A stretch of DNA of 64,000 nucleotides from Apis mellifera (GCF_003254395.2 NC_037653.1:620001-684000), one strand, 5' to 3'; shown: positions 1-13,593, counted from the first letter of the stretch. Notes: generated from the sequence alone by a model not told the origin. Translations and numbers: made by a program.

Positions 1-479
1 GTAATATTTCATTAATAACAAATTTGATTAGATAAAATATTAGATAAAATATTAGATAGACTTTTATACCAAAAACGATTATATTAATCGCATTTATATA
101 AATAGAATTCAATGTATAATCTGAAATTTTTTTATTAATATCTCAGAAATTAGAGAATATACAAAGTTGAAATTTTATATTTGTATTTGTATCTCCTTTC
201 TTTCCTAACACTTCTCCAAATTTTATATTCGATCGACTATTGAGGTCTTGAAACTTTTATCTTTATTTTATGATAAATAAAAATAAGAAACATAATATTT
301 GGTATATAATATTTAGAATATAATATTAGGTTTATAAAATTTTTTTATTATTATTTGAAATTTTTTCACACGTAAAACAAATTTCTATTAATAAAAAAAA
401 CAAATAAATTATATTTTAAATATATTGAAAAATAGAAACGAAATAAATAATTCGTATAAAACAATTAATTAAAAGTAGA

Positions 480-1420
480 GGATGAATCATGAGATTGCAG
501 GATACCATGCTCGTAAACTCATCCTAGTCCTTTCTCTTTGATCGTTTCGGTCTCCAGTCGATGATGAGTCACGCGACGTAGTCGGTGTATCGGCTAAGCC
601 GTTCCGCTCTGTTTGTTCATCGTTAGCACCATACAAACAATTCTACACTCGTGTGGTAGTTTGAACAGCTTTTCATCTACTTTTTAACGCTTTTCCGACC
701 TTCCTTCTTTTTCGTTCATTCCATTTTTCCATACATGTATTTCCGCGATATCAATTTTCCCTCAACGATCGAAGAAACAGCAAACATAGCTAAATAACGT
801 CTAATTACAGACAAAGAATTGAAATTTTTTTATTGTTCGATTACTCGTTCGATTACTCTACAATCACCGATTTGATTTACCACTAGCGACCACCAGATGG
901 CCGATGCGTAGGTAATAATAAATTTTGGTTCGAATGAAGATTGATAGATGGCGGGAGAAAGAAAGAGCGATAACTAGGGAGGGGCGTTGAAAACTATGAA
1001 AGACCGTACAAACTCAGAAAGAAGAAATTGGGAAGGGAGAGGAGGGTGAAGTTCGTGCGTAGTCAAACAACCTCCAATTAACGGACGCTAGATCTGGAGC
1101 GAAAGAATTGAAGGGTTCTTGGATCTCCCGTCTCACCCCAGCCGTCTTTTTTGCTATTCTCACCCCTGCCGGTCATATAACCCCTCAGGCTTTTTCGCGT
1201 GCCGCAGGAACCAACTAATGAGAGCAGCAGGCGCGCGTTCCCTTCATGCTACGCGTGTACGAACGAGACAAACGACTATGCCTGTTAGACCGTGCGGGAG
1301 TAGCACCATCTGCGCGAGACGACTACTTCAAAATCGGGGTAGCTCTTGTTACAAGATGGATAGAATGATGGTGTATGCAAACGACTCGAATGATCGCAAC
1401 AACCTGTGACCATTCTTCGT
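480..1420. promoter_or_regulatory. GC-richer island in robo intron, candidate regulatory DNA
   Basis: A block clearly richer in G, C and CpG than its surroundings, peaking at about 540-660 and 1080-1400. The longest open frame here (1119-1409, plus) has no ATG start, no recognisable domain and no splice support, so coding is unlikely. Contrast with the flanking AT desert suggests selection or a cryptic promoter/enhancer. Confidence 0.3.
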
Positions 1421-2084
1421 TAAAGTGGAACCGTTACGAACGTTTCGTCTCGAAACATTTATCGTAACATATAAAAAATTTATCGAGAAATCAAGTAATT
1501 TGGTTTTCGAATTACATCCATTGAATTTATTTGATATATATTCGATCATTTTTTTCATTCGTAAAATTTTTATTATTTCTTTTAAGCTCTGTCTTTATAG
1601 ATAATCATGCATAAATAGATCAATTACAAATAGATTGCACGATAACATTTTCTTCGGTTCTGGAAATTGTAACATTTTACTTTTTTTGAATATATATTTC
1701 TGGATTAACAGAAAGATTTTTAGCTATAGTTATTTATTAAATTTTAGCTTTTTAGTTATATATTAAATTTTTTATTTTATTTTAGTAAAACTATATTCTA
1801 TATAAATATTTTATGGTATTCTGATATTTATCAACTTTTTTTTTATTTTTCATCTATGGATTTTAAATAGAATAAAATGATAATACATGATCTGGTTTGT
1901 CTTTTGATTTAATATATATTATAGAAATACGCGAATCTAAGATTTTCGATACATGTATAAAATATATACACATTATGTAAAAGTATTAAGATATTTGTGA
2001 AATATCTTTGAAGAGCTAAGAGCTAAAATAAAAATTAATATACGAAAATATTGATTGAGATTTATTTTAAAATTTGCGTTAGAC

Positions 2085-2290
2085 ACCGAATGAAACCGCT
2101 TTATCTCCTTCATATCACATCCCGTTTTTGTCTCACTTCATTTAATGCGAATTTAAATTATTTATAATTTAATAAATAAATCTCAAGCGAAATTTTTCCA
2201 TACCAACATTTGTTCATTTTAATTTTTAAAATTGAAACCCTCCAAAAATGTCTCACGAATATATTAACATTTTGTATATGTTCATAGATA
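2085..2290 (+). repeat. Dispersed repeat family B, copy 1
   Basis: Shares an ordered set of blocks with 45118-45275 and 53655-53800: a CCCGTTT..TC..CATTTAATG start, then AATTTAAATT..TTATAATTTA, ATAAATAAATCTCAAGCGA, a T-run, CCAAC-TTT and ATATTAACATTTTATAT. It also matches parts of 54480-54830. Copies are diverged by substitutions and small gaps. No protein is encoded. It is most likely a non-autonomous DNA transposon. Confidence 0.55.
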
Positions 2291-4728
2291 CCGACTCTAG
2301 AGTATAGATGAATTGAATCATGGTACAGTGTAATATAGTGTATAATAACGGACACAAAGAGAATATCATGGTTGTCTTTCAGATAGAGAATATTTTTTTG
2401 TATCGGTGTTTTTCAATGCCGTATAGGTATTCGGTATAATTAAAGAGTATAAACAAAATAAACACAATGGTACAAGGACCGGTTAGAAAGGGCGAGAAGC
2501 AGTGGCAGCGGTGGCATTGCCTACGTAAAAGGGATATTCGCTCGGTAGGTAAGAGCGTATTCAATGCAAATGGCCACAGGGCTATCTTCGTATGGGTATA
2601 CGTTAGTATGCTTGCATGTTGTATACTTCTCTGAGACTCGATGCCTTGCCGAGAGTTTCAGCAAGAGTCTCGAAAGGTGACCGCTGCTTGTACTTGTATA
2701 CAGATATACGAGAGTATATCCGTATACGGGTAGCTGATCGCGAATCCATACACACATAAGGTAGGCGTAAGTAGGCGTCTACTTCGCAAACTACTTATCG
2801 GGTGGTTCTTCGATTTTGAATCAAACCATGCGCAGTATGTAAAATTTACATCAAAACTTTGTGTATATTATTTATCATCATTTCCAAGTTATATCTCATC
2901 GAGATACTTAAAATTTTATCTTACGTAAATTTGCTTAGTCGATTTTGTTAAAAATCCTTTTTATTTTTAATTTCCTTTTTATTAGTAAAGTCGAACTTTG
3001 ATAACTCGAATTTTAAAAGAAAAGGTCAATTCTTCGAGTTGAATATGAAAGTTTCATCTTATAGAAATAACGAATAAAAATTTAACATAAAAACTGTGTA
3101 AAGTTTAATGTCTTTCCAATTATAAAAACTTATTATAAAAACTTAAAGAAAAAAAATTCGTAAATTACATTTTTTATTTTTGATACAATTGAAGAAAAAA
3201 ATATATTATCGAATGATTGATTTAGATGATTCATTATTGCTACTTGTAGAAGTAGCAATCATAAAGGTTTGATTTATAAAAATAATCGAATTCGAATTGC
3301 AGAAATAAAATAATGCATGTAATACGTAATTTAAGTTAAGTAAGATTATATTTCGATTTGTATATACGTATAAAGGTTATTTTAACGAGCGAAAGGGAAT
3401 GAACAAAATTCTAATCTTACACATAGAAATCTTCGAGCATAGAGTGTACACTTTAGAGTGTGAATGCGAGAATAACATTCTTGTTACGAAAATGGAGACT
3501 ACTACTTTCGTATGTTCTAGAAACAAGTAGTATGTATGTACGTATATGGTCTCTTCATTTCTTATGTTTCTTCATTATTTTTATATATTGTACATATATA
3601 TATGAATATAAAATATTCAATTTTATATATATGTAGAACTATTCAATATTTAATGATAAAAGTAATATTTATTATATGTAAATTTAGATCTTAAAATTAC
3701 TTTAATACAACTTGGATAAATAATTAATAGTGTTTTATCAATTATTTTATTGTAAAGAAATAAATTATTTTTTGTAATATAATGATTATAAATTTTTAAT
3801 AATAAATTTGTTTTAATAAATTTGAATTTTTTATAAAAATTTTAAATTTAATATAATATATAAAATTTAATAATTACATGAAAAGAATTTTTAAAAAGAT
3901 TCAATTAAAAGAACAAGCAATGTAAATGGGAAAAATTTTAATTGTGAAATATGGATATAAAAAAATATATACGATTATATATAAACGATAAAAATTAATA
4001 ATAAATATAAAAAATTATATATTTTAAAATCAATTATAAAACGACAAATTGTATTGAATTTGTTGAAAAAAATTTTTATCAATTTTTATCATTATTATTA
4101 TTTTTGGTAATTATCTAACTATTTTATTATTTTAAAAGTTTTATTAAGAAATCAATTATTTACAATAATTTAAATATCAATTTGTATATATATATTAATA
4201 ATATTAATTATTATCATTTATAAATTTATCGATTACAATTTTGTCTATTTATTTGCATTGATTGAATTGATATACGATGGGCGATTTTGAATATGGGTAG
4301 ATATATATGATATATAACTAATGTCAATATATCAAAAATTTTATTAAATTTTATAAACTATATCTATATATCTATAAATATTTAAATATATATATATAAT
4401 ATTTATTAATATTTCATAAATAACATTTGTAGATAAAAATCTAATTCATGAATTGATTCATCAATTAAAAAAAATATTATTGCTTAAATATAATTGTTTG
4501 TGTCTATATTAATTAGATCGAAATCAAATTATTATAAATACTTCCGATCCATTTTTTAAATACTTTTTTTTTAAATAAATAATAAACTATAACAAATATA
4601 AAAAATGTTAAAAAATTATAGTTTAAAATACATTAAAATTTTTATTTTAAAAATCATTTTAAAAATATCATTATTAAATTATCATTATTTTAAAAATATC
4701 ATGTAACAAATTTTAAAATATATCGTTA

Positions 4729-4752
4729 ACCGAAAAAGGTTGGGAAACACGG
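4729..4752. mobile_element. hAT-like terminal inverted repeat remnant
   Basis: The string AAAAAGGTTGGGAAACACGG is nearly the canonical right end of hAT transposons, whose inverse reads CAGTGTTTCCCAACC. The matching left end was not found in the AT-rich DNA to the left, so only a remnant or a truncated MITE is claimed. Confidence 0.4.
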
Positions 4753-5830
4753 GCTATGCAAGTACGGAGAATAAGTACTTGTGCGTAGATTGATTGTTTC
4801 CTTTCTACTTAGAACTCATTGCTCTCGTTACAATTATTTTAATGATTCCGAGTGGACGATGTGATAAATTCATAAGAAAATTCGAAATGTTTAAGATTGT
4901 CTACGTGTTGACGCAGGAATTGTCGGTGCAGCAGAGTTGCTTGCGACGCGCCAGTCTGGTCCGGTATGCCCACGGATTCGATATAAATAGACACGAGTGT
5001 GCAGCGTTCGTGCCCTCGTGTGACTATTCGATAGACAACCATTGGAGACCAGACAAAGTTGTTGCCTCTTAGCTGAGGTAATTAATATTTATCCCTAACA
5101 TACATACTATATATATCCTACTGGCCAAAGATTCGAATCGATAATGTGTTCCATAAATGCAAGAACATAACCTCAAGTTAGATTAGAATATTGTAACTTT
5201 AAAAGATTTTTTTCGTGAAATGTATATCGATATAAATGAAATTACTATTAACGCTAGTTTATAATAATAAAAAAAAAAGATTGTTGCAATTGAAAAAATA
5301 ATTCCAAATTTTTGACAAATTATATAATATATATAATCATATGTAAATATTATATATGTAAATGTTATGTATATATACAACATAAGTAACCATTTTTCTT
5401 GTGATTTTTTTTTTTTAAATCGATGTCATAGATATTACACTGTTCTTTTTAGATATTCGTTTGATATTGAAGATTCTCATACGTGTATCTTAAACCCATT
5501 AATAGATCCGGTCCATCGTGATTCTCCGTTCATGAAGTTAATGTCTTTGACCAATTTCGACAGAAGAAAGGAAGAGGGGAAGAAGTTTATACGACAGCAG
5601 ATTCGATTTAACTGTCGCATTTGAATTCACGAAATCCCGTTAACACGCACACTCTATCTTGGTAAAATACGCGTTACGTATGGTACCTGCCTATACGATA
5701 CCGTGACCGTTCGCTTAACATTTAAATTGCATCGTTTCTGTCTGGTTCCTGTCACATGGAGTCCCTGATTTCCCTAAGCCGGACGAGCGATACAATTCAC
5801 GTCACACGCTACCCGATCTTACGGCTGGTA
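4740..5830. other. GC-richer islands in robo intron with overlapping open frames
   Basis: Two blocks, about 4760-5080 and 5450-5830, stand out by composition. Frames are open on both strands (for example 4794-5072 plus and 4839-5042 minus) but neither matches a known family or is bounded by convincing splice signals on both sides. The minus frame is not a Robo Ig2 domain. Candidate regulatory DNA or an unrecognised exon. Confidence 0.25.
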
Positions 5831-6714
5831 TATTTCCTTTAATTTCTTTTTTTTTTAATTTGAATTTTTATATAACATAAGTGTATTCGTTATAATTCGT
5901 TTCCACGCTTCTTTGCGTTATCACTTTCCCAAATAATGTTATAACGGTTGCAAAAATATTATTAGATTTTTAAGTTTAATGTAAACAATCTTTATTTTAC
6001 CGAGTATATGCAATAGTAAAATGTATTTTTTCGCTATTTTATTTTGCTCTGCATTTTGAATTATATGAAAATTGAATTTTTTTTTTATTTTCTGTATGAT
6101 ATCCTTATTAGGAAAAAGCAAATTAAATTGATTAAATTTGTAAAGATCATACAGAACTTTCTAACTTTATTGATATGTTAAAAAGCATATAAAACTTGAG
6201 ATATTTCAATAAATTTTCATTTTTAATCGAAATATTTCAATATATTTTTAATTAAATATTTTCTCTGTGATGAAAAATAAATTAGACTTAATTGTAGATT
6301 CTTGAAAAATATACAGGGCTTTTTAACATTAACTAAAAACTAAAAAACGGATAAAAATTGAAATATTTCAACACATTTTCAATTTACTTTCAACCGAGAT
6401 GTTTTAATATATTTTCAATTTAACATTTTCTCTGTGATATTCTTATTAGAAAGAATAAATTTTAGATTCTTAAAAAGCATATAAAATTTTATTCAAAATT
6501 TTAAAAATGCACACAACTTGAAATATTTCAATGTATTTAATATCTCCTGTATAACATTTTTATTAGAAAAAATGAATTAGATCTGATTTTACATTTCTAA
6601 AAAACAAGTCTTTTTATCTTACTTAAATAGAAAAATAAGAAAATTCTAGACAAAAGAATTTTAAATAAAAAGATAATATATTTCTTTATATTATTAATTT
6701 TCTCGAATAACTAA

Positions 6715-8010
6715 AATGACCATCGATAGGAAAAATCAAGGGAGGGAGTGGGAACATACAAGAGGATTGATAGGAAAGAGGAGGGGAATACGAGTCGAAA
6801 GTGACTCTCCTCCTGGTTCAGGCAACGTCGCGAGGGTACTCGATTACTCAATTAAACCGTAGTGTCGGTAGGCGTGGCAGTTGGACATACTCACGCACAT
6901 ATATCACAGAGGTACATCGCATACTGGGTAGAAACGGGATTTATACTACGTGCATACGGGAGTGAAGGAATATGTCTGATTACTACCCCTATGATGCTTA
7001 CATGGATGCAAAAGAATATCAAAAAGGATGCATATAGTTAATTAATTCTATATTGCATAAAAAGTTGTTTTTTTCAATGTGTATAAATAATGTGTATTAA
7101 TATTTCATTCAGAAATTTATGGAATTTTAAATTTATATAAATTTATATAATATTTTATATAAGATATAAACATATAAAACATAATTGTAATAATAAAAAG
7201 TTATATGATAATTTAAATTTTTTCAAATCATAACAGCGTTATTAATGTAGTATTAATAATGTATATATAATCAACAATTATATTTCTTTTTAAATGAAAA
7301 AATATATTCTTTTGCATAAGGAATCGTCCTCTTCTTATTATAAAAAAAGAGAGGGAGAGGATAATATAATCGAAAAGAAAATTAATTTAGGAGATATTTT
7401 AATTCAAATTTTATAAAATTTATCATATGAAAGAAACATGTAATACTTATCTATTCTCCCTTCTTCATTTTTCGCATATCATTTAATGCAAGTGTTTCGA
7501 AGATTAGTCATTTTTTATACTTTTCAATATTCAATAATTTTTTACGTAAAATGGTAAAAAAAAGTTGATCTGTATGTAAAAAAAAGTATACATTTTTATT
7601 TAAAAAAATAATTATTATTGCAGACACACCGTTGCATTTATAAAAAGAATATCTAGTATTTTTTTGAACTATTTACTTTTCTTTTTTTATATTTTTAAAG
7701 CAATTTTGTGTAAATTAAAATAAAAAATTGGAAAAATAGAAATAAAATTCGGGTAATAACGCAAATACGAACACAACAAACGCGACATGGATAAAAATTG
7801 TGGCTGTTCGATATCTATCGGTGTTCGTAGATTGTGTGTTGCGATAAGCGTTTGTATGCGCCGCGACTCTCAGACTGTGCATTGCAAACTTAGCTGTCCA
7901 CGCCGGAAATACCTACTATACCATTCGAACTGAATGGAGCCGTTGTTTCAACAGCATTTACTCTTTACCACTTGAAACGTGTAAATCTATAGAAAGATCT
8001 GTGTGTAAGT
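6715..8010. promoter_or_regulatory. Two GC-richer blocks in robo intron, candidate enhancers
   Basis: 6715-7010 and 7750-8010 are compact blocks of mixed composition separated by about 700 bp of AT-rich DNA. The first contains the small palindrome GAGTCGAAAGTGACTC. No open frame longer than about 50 codons with an ATG was noticed. Placement inside a very long intron of a patterning gene makes an enhancer role plausible, but it is not demonstrated. Confidence 0.25.
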
Positions 8011-8495
8011 TAGGAAGGAAAAAAATATATCGAGCGGTCAATTACAATTTGATTACTTGTATGAACAAATAAATATATACTTATATATACTATTATGTGC
8101 GTAAGTTAAGAACCTAGTTAGCTATTTTAGTTGTTGGATAATCAATTTGATATAATGAAAATTAATTTGATATAATTCATATTTGATAATGAATTTTTTA
8201 GAACTTTAAAAAAGAGAAGCATGAAACAATTGATCTTTGTTTTGTGTTTCTAAATTATTATATTTTTTCTTCAAATTGGAAAATATTTGTTGAAAATATT
8301 ATTTCATAAAATAATTTAATCTATTTTTTTTTTTTTAATTATAGAAAGCATTAAGAAATATCAGTAATTAATCAGAAGTTAAGAGAATAAAAATTTCATT
8401 GGATTACATGATATAAAAGATTATAAGTATTAATGATATTAAATATTTATATTAATAATATTTATTTTATGAAAAATTAGAAACAGATAAATAAA

Positions 8496-8610
8496 TAGAT
8501 AAGTACAAGTAAATAGTAAATAGATAAGTACATAAGTATAAGTAAATAGTAAATAGATAAGTACATAAGTATAAGTAAATAGTAAATAGATAAGTACATA
8601 AGTACAGATA
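8496..8610. repeat. 33-bp minisatellite
   Basis: The unit TAGATAAGTACATAAGTATA plus AGTAAATAGTAAA repeats exactly at 8521-8553 and 8554-8586. A shortened 25-bp unit precedes it (8496-8520) and a partial unit follows (8587-8610). The two full units are identical, so the array is young or actively homogenised. Confidence 0.9.
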
Positions 8611-9080
8611 ATAAATGTAAGATGTAAATAGTAATTTATTATAAAAAATTCATAATATCTAAAAATTCATCAAAGATTTTATTTTATATTTTGATGAATG
8701 TTTTTATTATTTTTTTTAACAATTGAAGAATTCATAATAAAAACAATTTTTATTAAATTTCAATAATAAGATTCATCATAAATATAAGTTTAATAATTAT
8801 AGATATCATTTATAGATAGTATTTAATATTTATATAATTGTATATAATGAATTTGTTAAAGAAAATCTAAATTTATTCAAGAAAAATTAAAGACTTTTAA
8901 ATATTTTTTTATTCTTCTGAAAAAAGAATAAAATCGATAAGGATCGTTTTTAATACTTCTCAATTTATCAGAAAAAATAATGAATATAAAAAAGTTAGTG
9001 ATCAACTTTTAAATCAAATCTTTATGATAAATCAAATATCTTATATATTATTTTGTCATACATAATATGAAATAATATGA

Positions 9081-9423
9081 AATCGTATTCAAATATTCTA
9101 ATATAAAAAAATTATTTTGGATTTTCTTTTTATTACTATATCATAAATTAAAAATAAAATAAAAATGACAGCTTGTTATAAAAAATACATAAAAAACATA
9201 TTTTATTAAAGAGAAGATTTAAATATATTTCATCTCTTATATATTTTACCAATCGTATTCAAATATTCTAATATAAAAAAATTATTTTGGATTTTCTTTT
9301 TATTACTATATCATAAATTAAAAATAAAATGAAAATGACAGCTTCTTATAAAAAATACATAAAAAACATATTTTATTAAAGAGAAGATTTAAATATATTT
9401 CATCTCTTATATATTTTACCAAT
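9081..9423. repeat. 170-bp tandem duplication
   Basis: 9081-9250 and 9251-9420 are direct adjacent copies of a 170-bp unit beginning AATCGTATTCAAATATTC and ending TATATTTTACC. Only two differences were noticed, both near the middle (AAATAAAAATGACAGCTTG versus AAATGAAAATGACAGCTTC). Near identity in otherwise fast-evolving AT-rich DNA indicates a recent duplication or an assembly artefact. Confidence 0.95.
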
Positions 9424-9441
9424 AGATCACAAAGATCATAT

Positions 9442-9813
9442 TTGAGTAGTGGCATTTGTCTGGCAAGAATTAACACATCATACTCTTATACACATACATT
9501 ACAAACAAATCAAATTCTGATTACAACAGATTTCATAGCCAACCATTCAATTATAATTCTTTTTCTTGTTATAAACGAAATGTGTAATCAACCGAAATAT
9601 GTTTCTTTTATAGGCAACCTTCCAAATGTATTCCTTTTTATCACTGTAAACGAAATACGCTATTTTTCCTTGGAACATATTAGTTTCGTGACAAAAGATG
9701 ATAACACGCTTCATTTCGTGCCAAATCGTGCAAATATGTTTTCCTTCACGAAAGAAAACGAAATAAGATATTTCGATTCGTATCGATTCAAAATATTATA
9801 TTCTTTTTCCTAA
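9442..9813 (+). other. Unassigned open frame with internal repeat, directly after the duplication
   Basis: Open for 124 codons from a TTG at 9442; the first in-frame ATG is internal. GC content is higher than in its surroundings. The frame carries a loosely repeated element, N-E-[IM]-x-x-[FYQ], at about residues 46, 70 and 105 (NEMCNQ, NEIRYF, NEIRYF), each tied to an ACGAAAT DNA motif with spacings of about 77 and 100 bp. This could be a short exon, but the repetition also fits non-coding repetitive DNA that happens to stay open. There is no recognised domain and no clear start or donor. It lies on the opposite strand to robo. Confidence 0.25.
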
Positions 9814-12800
9814 AATAAATAAGCATCGAGAAAATAGATTTTCGAGATAGATATAGTAACGAAAATATTCAGATGCTGATGTAACATTGTAGGTTTCTGT
9901 ATCTAGAATAAATATACATGTATGAACCAGCAAAAATGTTTTGCAATTGAGATACAGTAGCGTTCTGTATTAACCGAATAGAGTTGGAAAAAATTTAAAA
10001 TCGTTTAAAACAAAATATTTTCATAAGCAATATGAGATTTGAATTGCTGTTTGAAAATAATATTTCATTTAATGCTTCAAATCATGAGTAAATATTTACA
10101 CTTAGAAAATGAAAATAAAAAATAGTGGATAAAAAAAAAAGATAAAAGTACAGAAATAAAATTAAATACAGAAATTAATAATCTTATGTTTAGTTCATGT
10201 AAATGTATAAATTGAACATTTTATAAATCTTTTTAATATTAAAATGTTAAAATTAATAAAATTGCTGAAATGTTATGAAATATTTGAAATATTATTTTCT
10301 TATATTTCAATGAAATAGATATTTATTTCGAAACAATACTTATACGAATTTATATTAATATATATATATACATATTTGAAATACTATCTTCTTATGTAAA
10401 TATTATTTCAAAAATCTATTTTCCCGAGCTTTGCAACCAAGGAGATGATATTTCAAAAAATAGGTCGAAAAGAAGAAATAAAATTTGTCCATGTGGAAAA
10501 AGTTTCGAAAACTTTGTTTTCAAGAAAATTGAGAAAACTTATCGTGTATTAAATGTAAGTTTCGAGTTGTTGGATTTCATACCATTTATTTTCTTTTTAT
10601 AAGATTTTATTGAGTCAAAAATATTTCAAAAATAACAGAAAAAGTGTCGAAGACTTAAAAATAAATATTACTTTTTCAAAAAATTAAATATTTGAAATTA
10701 GGAACATTACATAATAGTTTAGTTAAAGTTAAAGAGTACAATTATATAGCACCATAGTCAAAATTTTAAATAGTTTCTATGTTAATAAAGAAATTTAATT
10801 GAAATATAAAAGCAATATCTAAAAAATTCTTATTTATAAAATTACTTTTTATATCTACCATAGATAAATTAAATGATTATATATTATATGTACATATACT
10901 GAATGTAGTCACGCCAATATGAATATAGTTTATGCTAATATCATTGTATAATAAATTGCATAGATACAGATTATAAATAATAAAAAAAAAATTTATGATT
11001 TAATTATAAAATTATATCATAATTTATTAATATATTAATAAAATTATTAAAATATATTAATAAAATTATTCCATATGTAATATTATAATATGAAAACACT
11101 AATGATAATATTATTGATAGAAAATAAATAATAACATTATTCATATTCATGAATATATATATATATACTAGCAAAAATAGAAATGTGACAATGCGAATCT
11201 TAGAATAATTTAATATATTCAATAAATTTTTAAACTCAATTTTCTCAAAAATGAAGCTTTATAAAATGTTATTCTTCTTTTTTGACTTATTTTTTTATAA
11301 AAAAGCTCTTATTGATCTTATTTGATTTTATTACAAATAATAGAATATCTTGTAATAGATATATCGAAATAGATTGAAGAAAGTAAAAAATTTTTGTCTT
11401 ACAGATTGTTAAAAATTAAAACTATTTATTTTATAAATTTCATGAAATATTTGGTTTAAATAATTTAAAAATTATTATTTTTTTTAATATTGTATTCTAT
11501 ATTTATAATTATTATTTTTTTAGATGAATTTATTCTTTAGTTTCTTTTTATTGTATTTTAGTTCCATGATTTATTGCATAAGAATATCCACACAAAATAT
11601 ATATAAAATTTATATCTACGAATATCAATCTGTACAAAACTGTTATTATAGTTTGTTAATTTAAATTATATAATATCCAAAATATTTTTATTTACAAAAA
11701 TTAATTAAAAATTTACTTTTCTTGTATTATTCGAATTAGAGTCAAAATATTTTCGTTATTCGTTATACATAAGAATAATTATTTTTATTTCTTCAAATGA
11801 TAAAGACTACAAAAAAGTTTTCCTTTAATAAAAATTACATGAACAAATATAAATTTATATATATTTATAAATATATAAATATATTTTTTGATATTAATTA
11901 TACATTCTATTTTAAATATTTCATTGAAATATAATAAAATAATATTTTAATTACTTTAATATTATAATAAAATAATAATATTTCAAATAAAAAGTTTTTA
12001 ACTTTAACGTTAATATCTAAAATATAATATAGTGATGTTTAAATATATTATAACATCACCTGTAAAAAAAACTCAATTTTCGATTTCTAAAAAATAAAAA
12101 AAATAAAAAATAAAATACTGTCATCTTTGACGGTATTGCATTTCAATTAAACGAAAAATAAATATTTTATTTACATCAAATTCGACTGAAAATGGTCCAT
12201 ATTTATCCATAATTTAGACGATAAAAAAATATATTATTTTTTTATTATTTGTAATATACATCAATTTTGTATTTTTTTTATAGAATGTTTTTCAATTCTA
12301 ATCATAAAAAAATATTAAACTATCTACAAAACAATTAATATATTCAAGGAACTAAAGATTCTATTTTTAGAAATCAAATCAAACACAAAAATTACAATAT
12401 GCAAAATATATACAAAAATTAAAATTTATTTAAATTATAAGCAATTGAAATTAAATGAAGCAAAATAGAGATAATAATTTCATCACAGTGTCGCGCTCTA
12501 TCATCTTGCTTCGTTTAAACTTCAATGCTTGCTTTTAACTTAATAAATATATAAATACGAAATGTAAATATATTTAAAAAATAATGATTTCAAAAAAAAA
12601 ATTCCACTTTTGGTAATATTATACAATATATAATTTTACAATATACAAATATTATTTTATTATTTAGAATGTATATGTTCATTCTAATATTAATTTCAAT
12701 TTGATTAAAATAATATAAACAATATAAAACAACGATTTTTATGATAAAAGCATGTAAATAACATCGAACAATGCGAATTTTGTTAATTAAATTTCATCAA

Positions 12801-12863
12801 ATATATTTTTATGATTCGTCAACTTCCATCCTTTTATTTAAATCTGGATGAATTTTTTTTTTT

Positions 12864-13025
12864 CAAAAATCAAGAGTCGTCATTTTGGATCATTATCTAG
12901 AAGATTGTAACCAATCATCTGAAAATAATTTTAGTGTTTCAGCTGTTACTAAGGGGAGCAACACCTCCGCTCGTACAACTTCTCAAGAGTTCTATTTCCA
13001 AGAAGACAATATAAATTTTTCATAA
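12864..13025 (+). CDS. Candidate short coding exon, unknown product
   Basis: A 53-codon open stretch, QKSRVVILDHYLEDCNQSS to ...EFYFQEDNINFS, ending with TAA at 13023. Codon use (GGG, AGC, ACC, TCC, CGT) is far from the AT-driven bias around it. A T-run with AAAATCAAG or TCAAGAG just upstream could act as a 3' splice site near 12874. Alternatively, TTTTAGTGTTTCAG at about 12940 could open a different frame reading LLLRGATPPLVQLLKSSISK, also stop-terminated. Since two frames look reasonable, coding is uncertain. The product is unrecognised. An immediate downstream hairpin (13007-13049, arms CAATATAAATTTTTC / GAAAATTTTTATATTG) could be part of a 3' end. Confidence 0.28.
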   Translation, partial: QKSRVVILDHYLEDCNQSSENNFSVSAVTKGSNTSARTTSQEFYFQEDNINFS

Positions 13026-13559
13026 AGGAAAATTTTTATATTGTTTGAAATAGTAATTTTATTATTTTTTTAAATACACTTGTAAGTTTCAACCAATATT
13101 TTTATAATTTTCATGTTTTTATAATTCTTAATAATAATATATTATTTGTTTCATATTAATTTCTATACATAAAAAAATTATTAGTTTAGAAGATATTTTA
13201 TATTTATTACATTTTGATAAACTTATTATAATAAGAAATAGATCTATTTATATTCTTTTATATATATTTTATAAAATTTAAGTTAAAATATTTTCTAAAA
13301 TGATTTTAATACAAATGATACAAATGATTTTAATATGTAGGAAACAATAATCTTCATCAATTAGAATTAAAAATTAAACGATTGTTTAACAAAAAATAAA
13401 CATCTTAAAATCTGAAGATTTATGATCATCATGAAATTTATTTTTTAAAACAGTTTTACTTTAAACATTTTTTTAAACAATCTATAATTTGAAAATTAAT
13501 TACATCTAAAAATTAAAATGAAACCCCCATAAGTACATGTGACAAGAATTTGTTAATTT

Positions 13560-13562
<3 letters not shown>

Positions 13563-13590
<28 letters not shown>
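13563..13590. repeat. (TC)14 microsatellite
   Basis: Uninterrupted TC dinucleotide run of 28 bases, followed by a purine-rich stretch. Confidence 0.97.

Positions 13591-13593
<3 letters not shown>

Noticed and set aside
1119..1409. 96-codon plus-strand frame in a GC-rich island
   Set aside because: Starts at TTG, has no internal domain or splice context, and its translation looks like random GC-rich DNA.
2521..2757. 78-codon ATG frame on the minus strand
   Set aside because: No family resemblance and no splice signals on the robo strand; not an Ig domain. Chance opening in a GC-richer patch is enough to explain it.
5367..5624. 85-codon ATG frame on the plus strand
   Set aside because: Starts in AT-repeat DNA. 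The C-terminal part looks mixed but matches nothing I know and has no supporting signals.
8496..8610. Possible CRISPR-like array
   Set aside because: Units are contiguous without spacers and the genome is eukaryotic; a minisatellite explains it.
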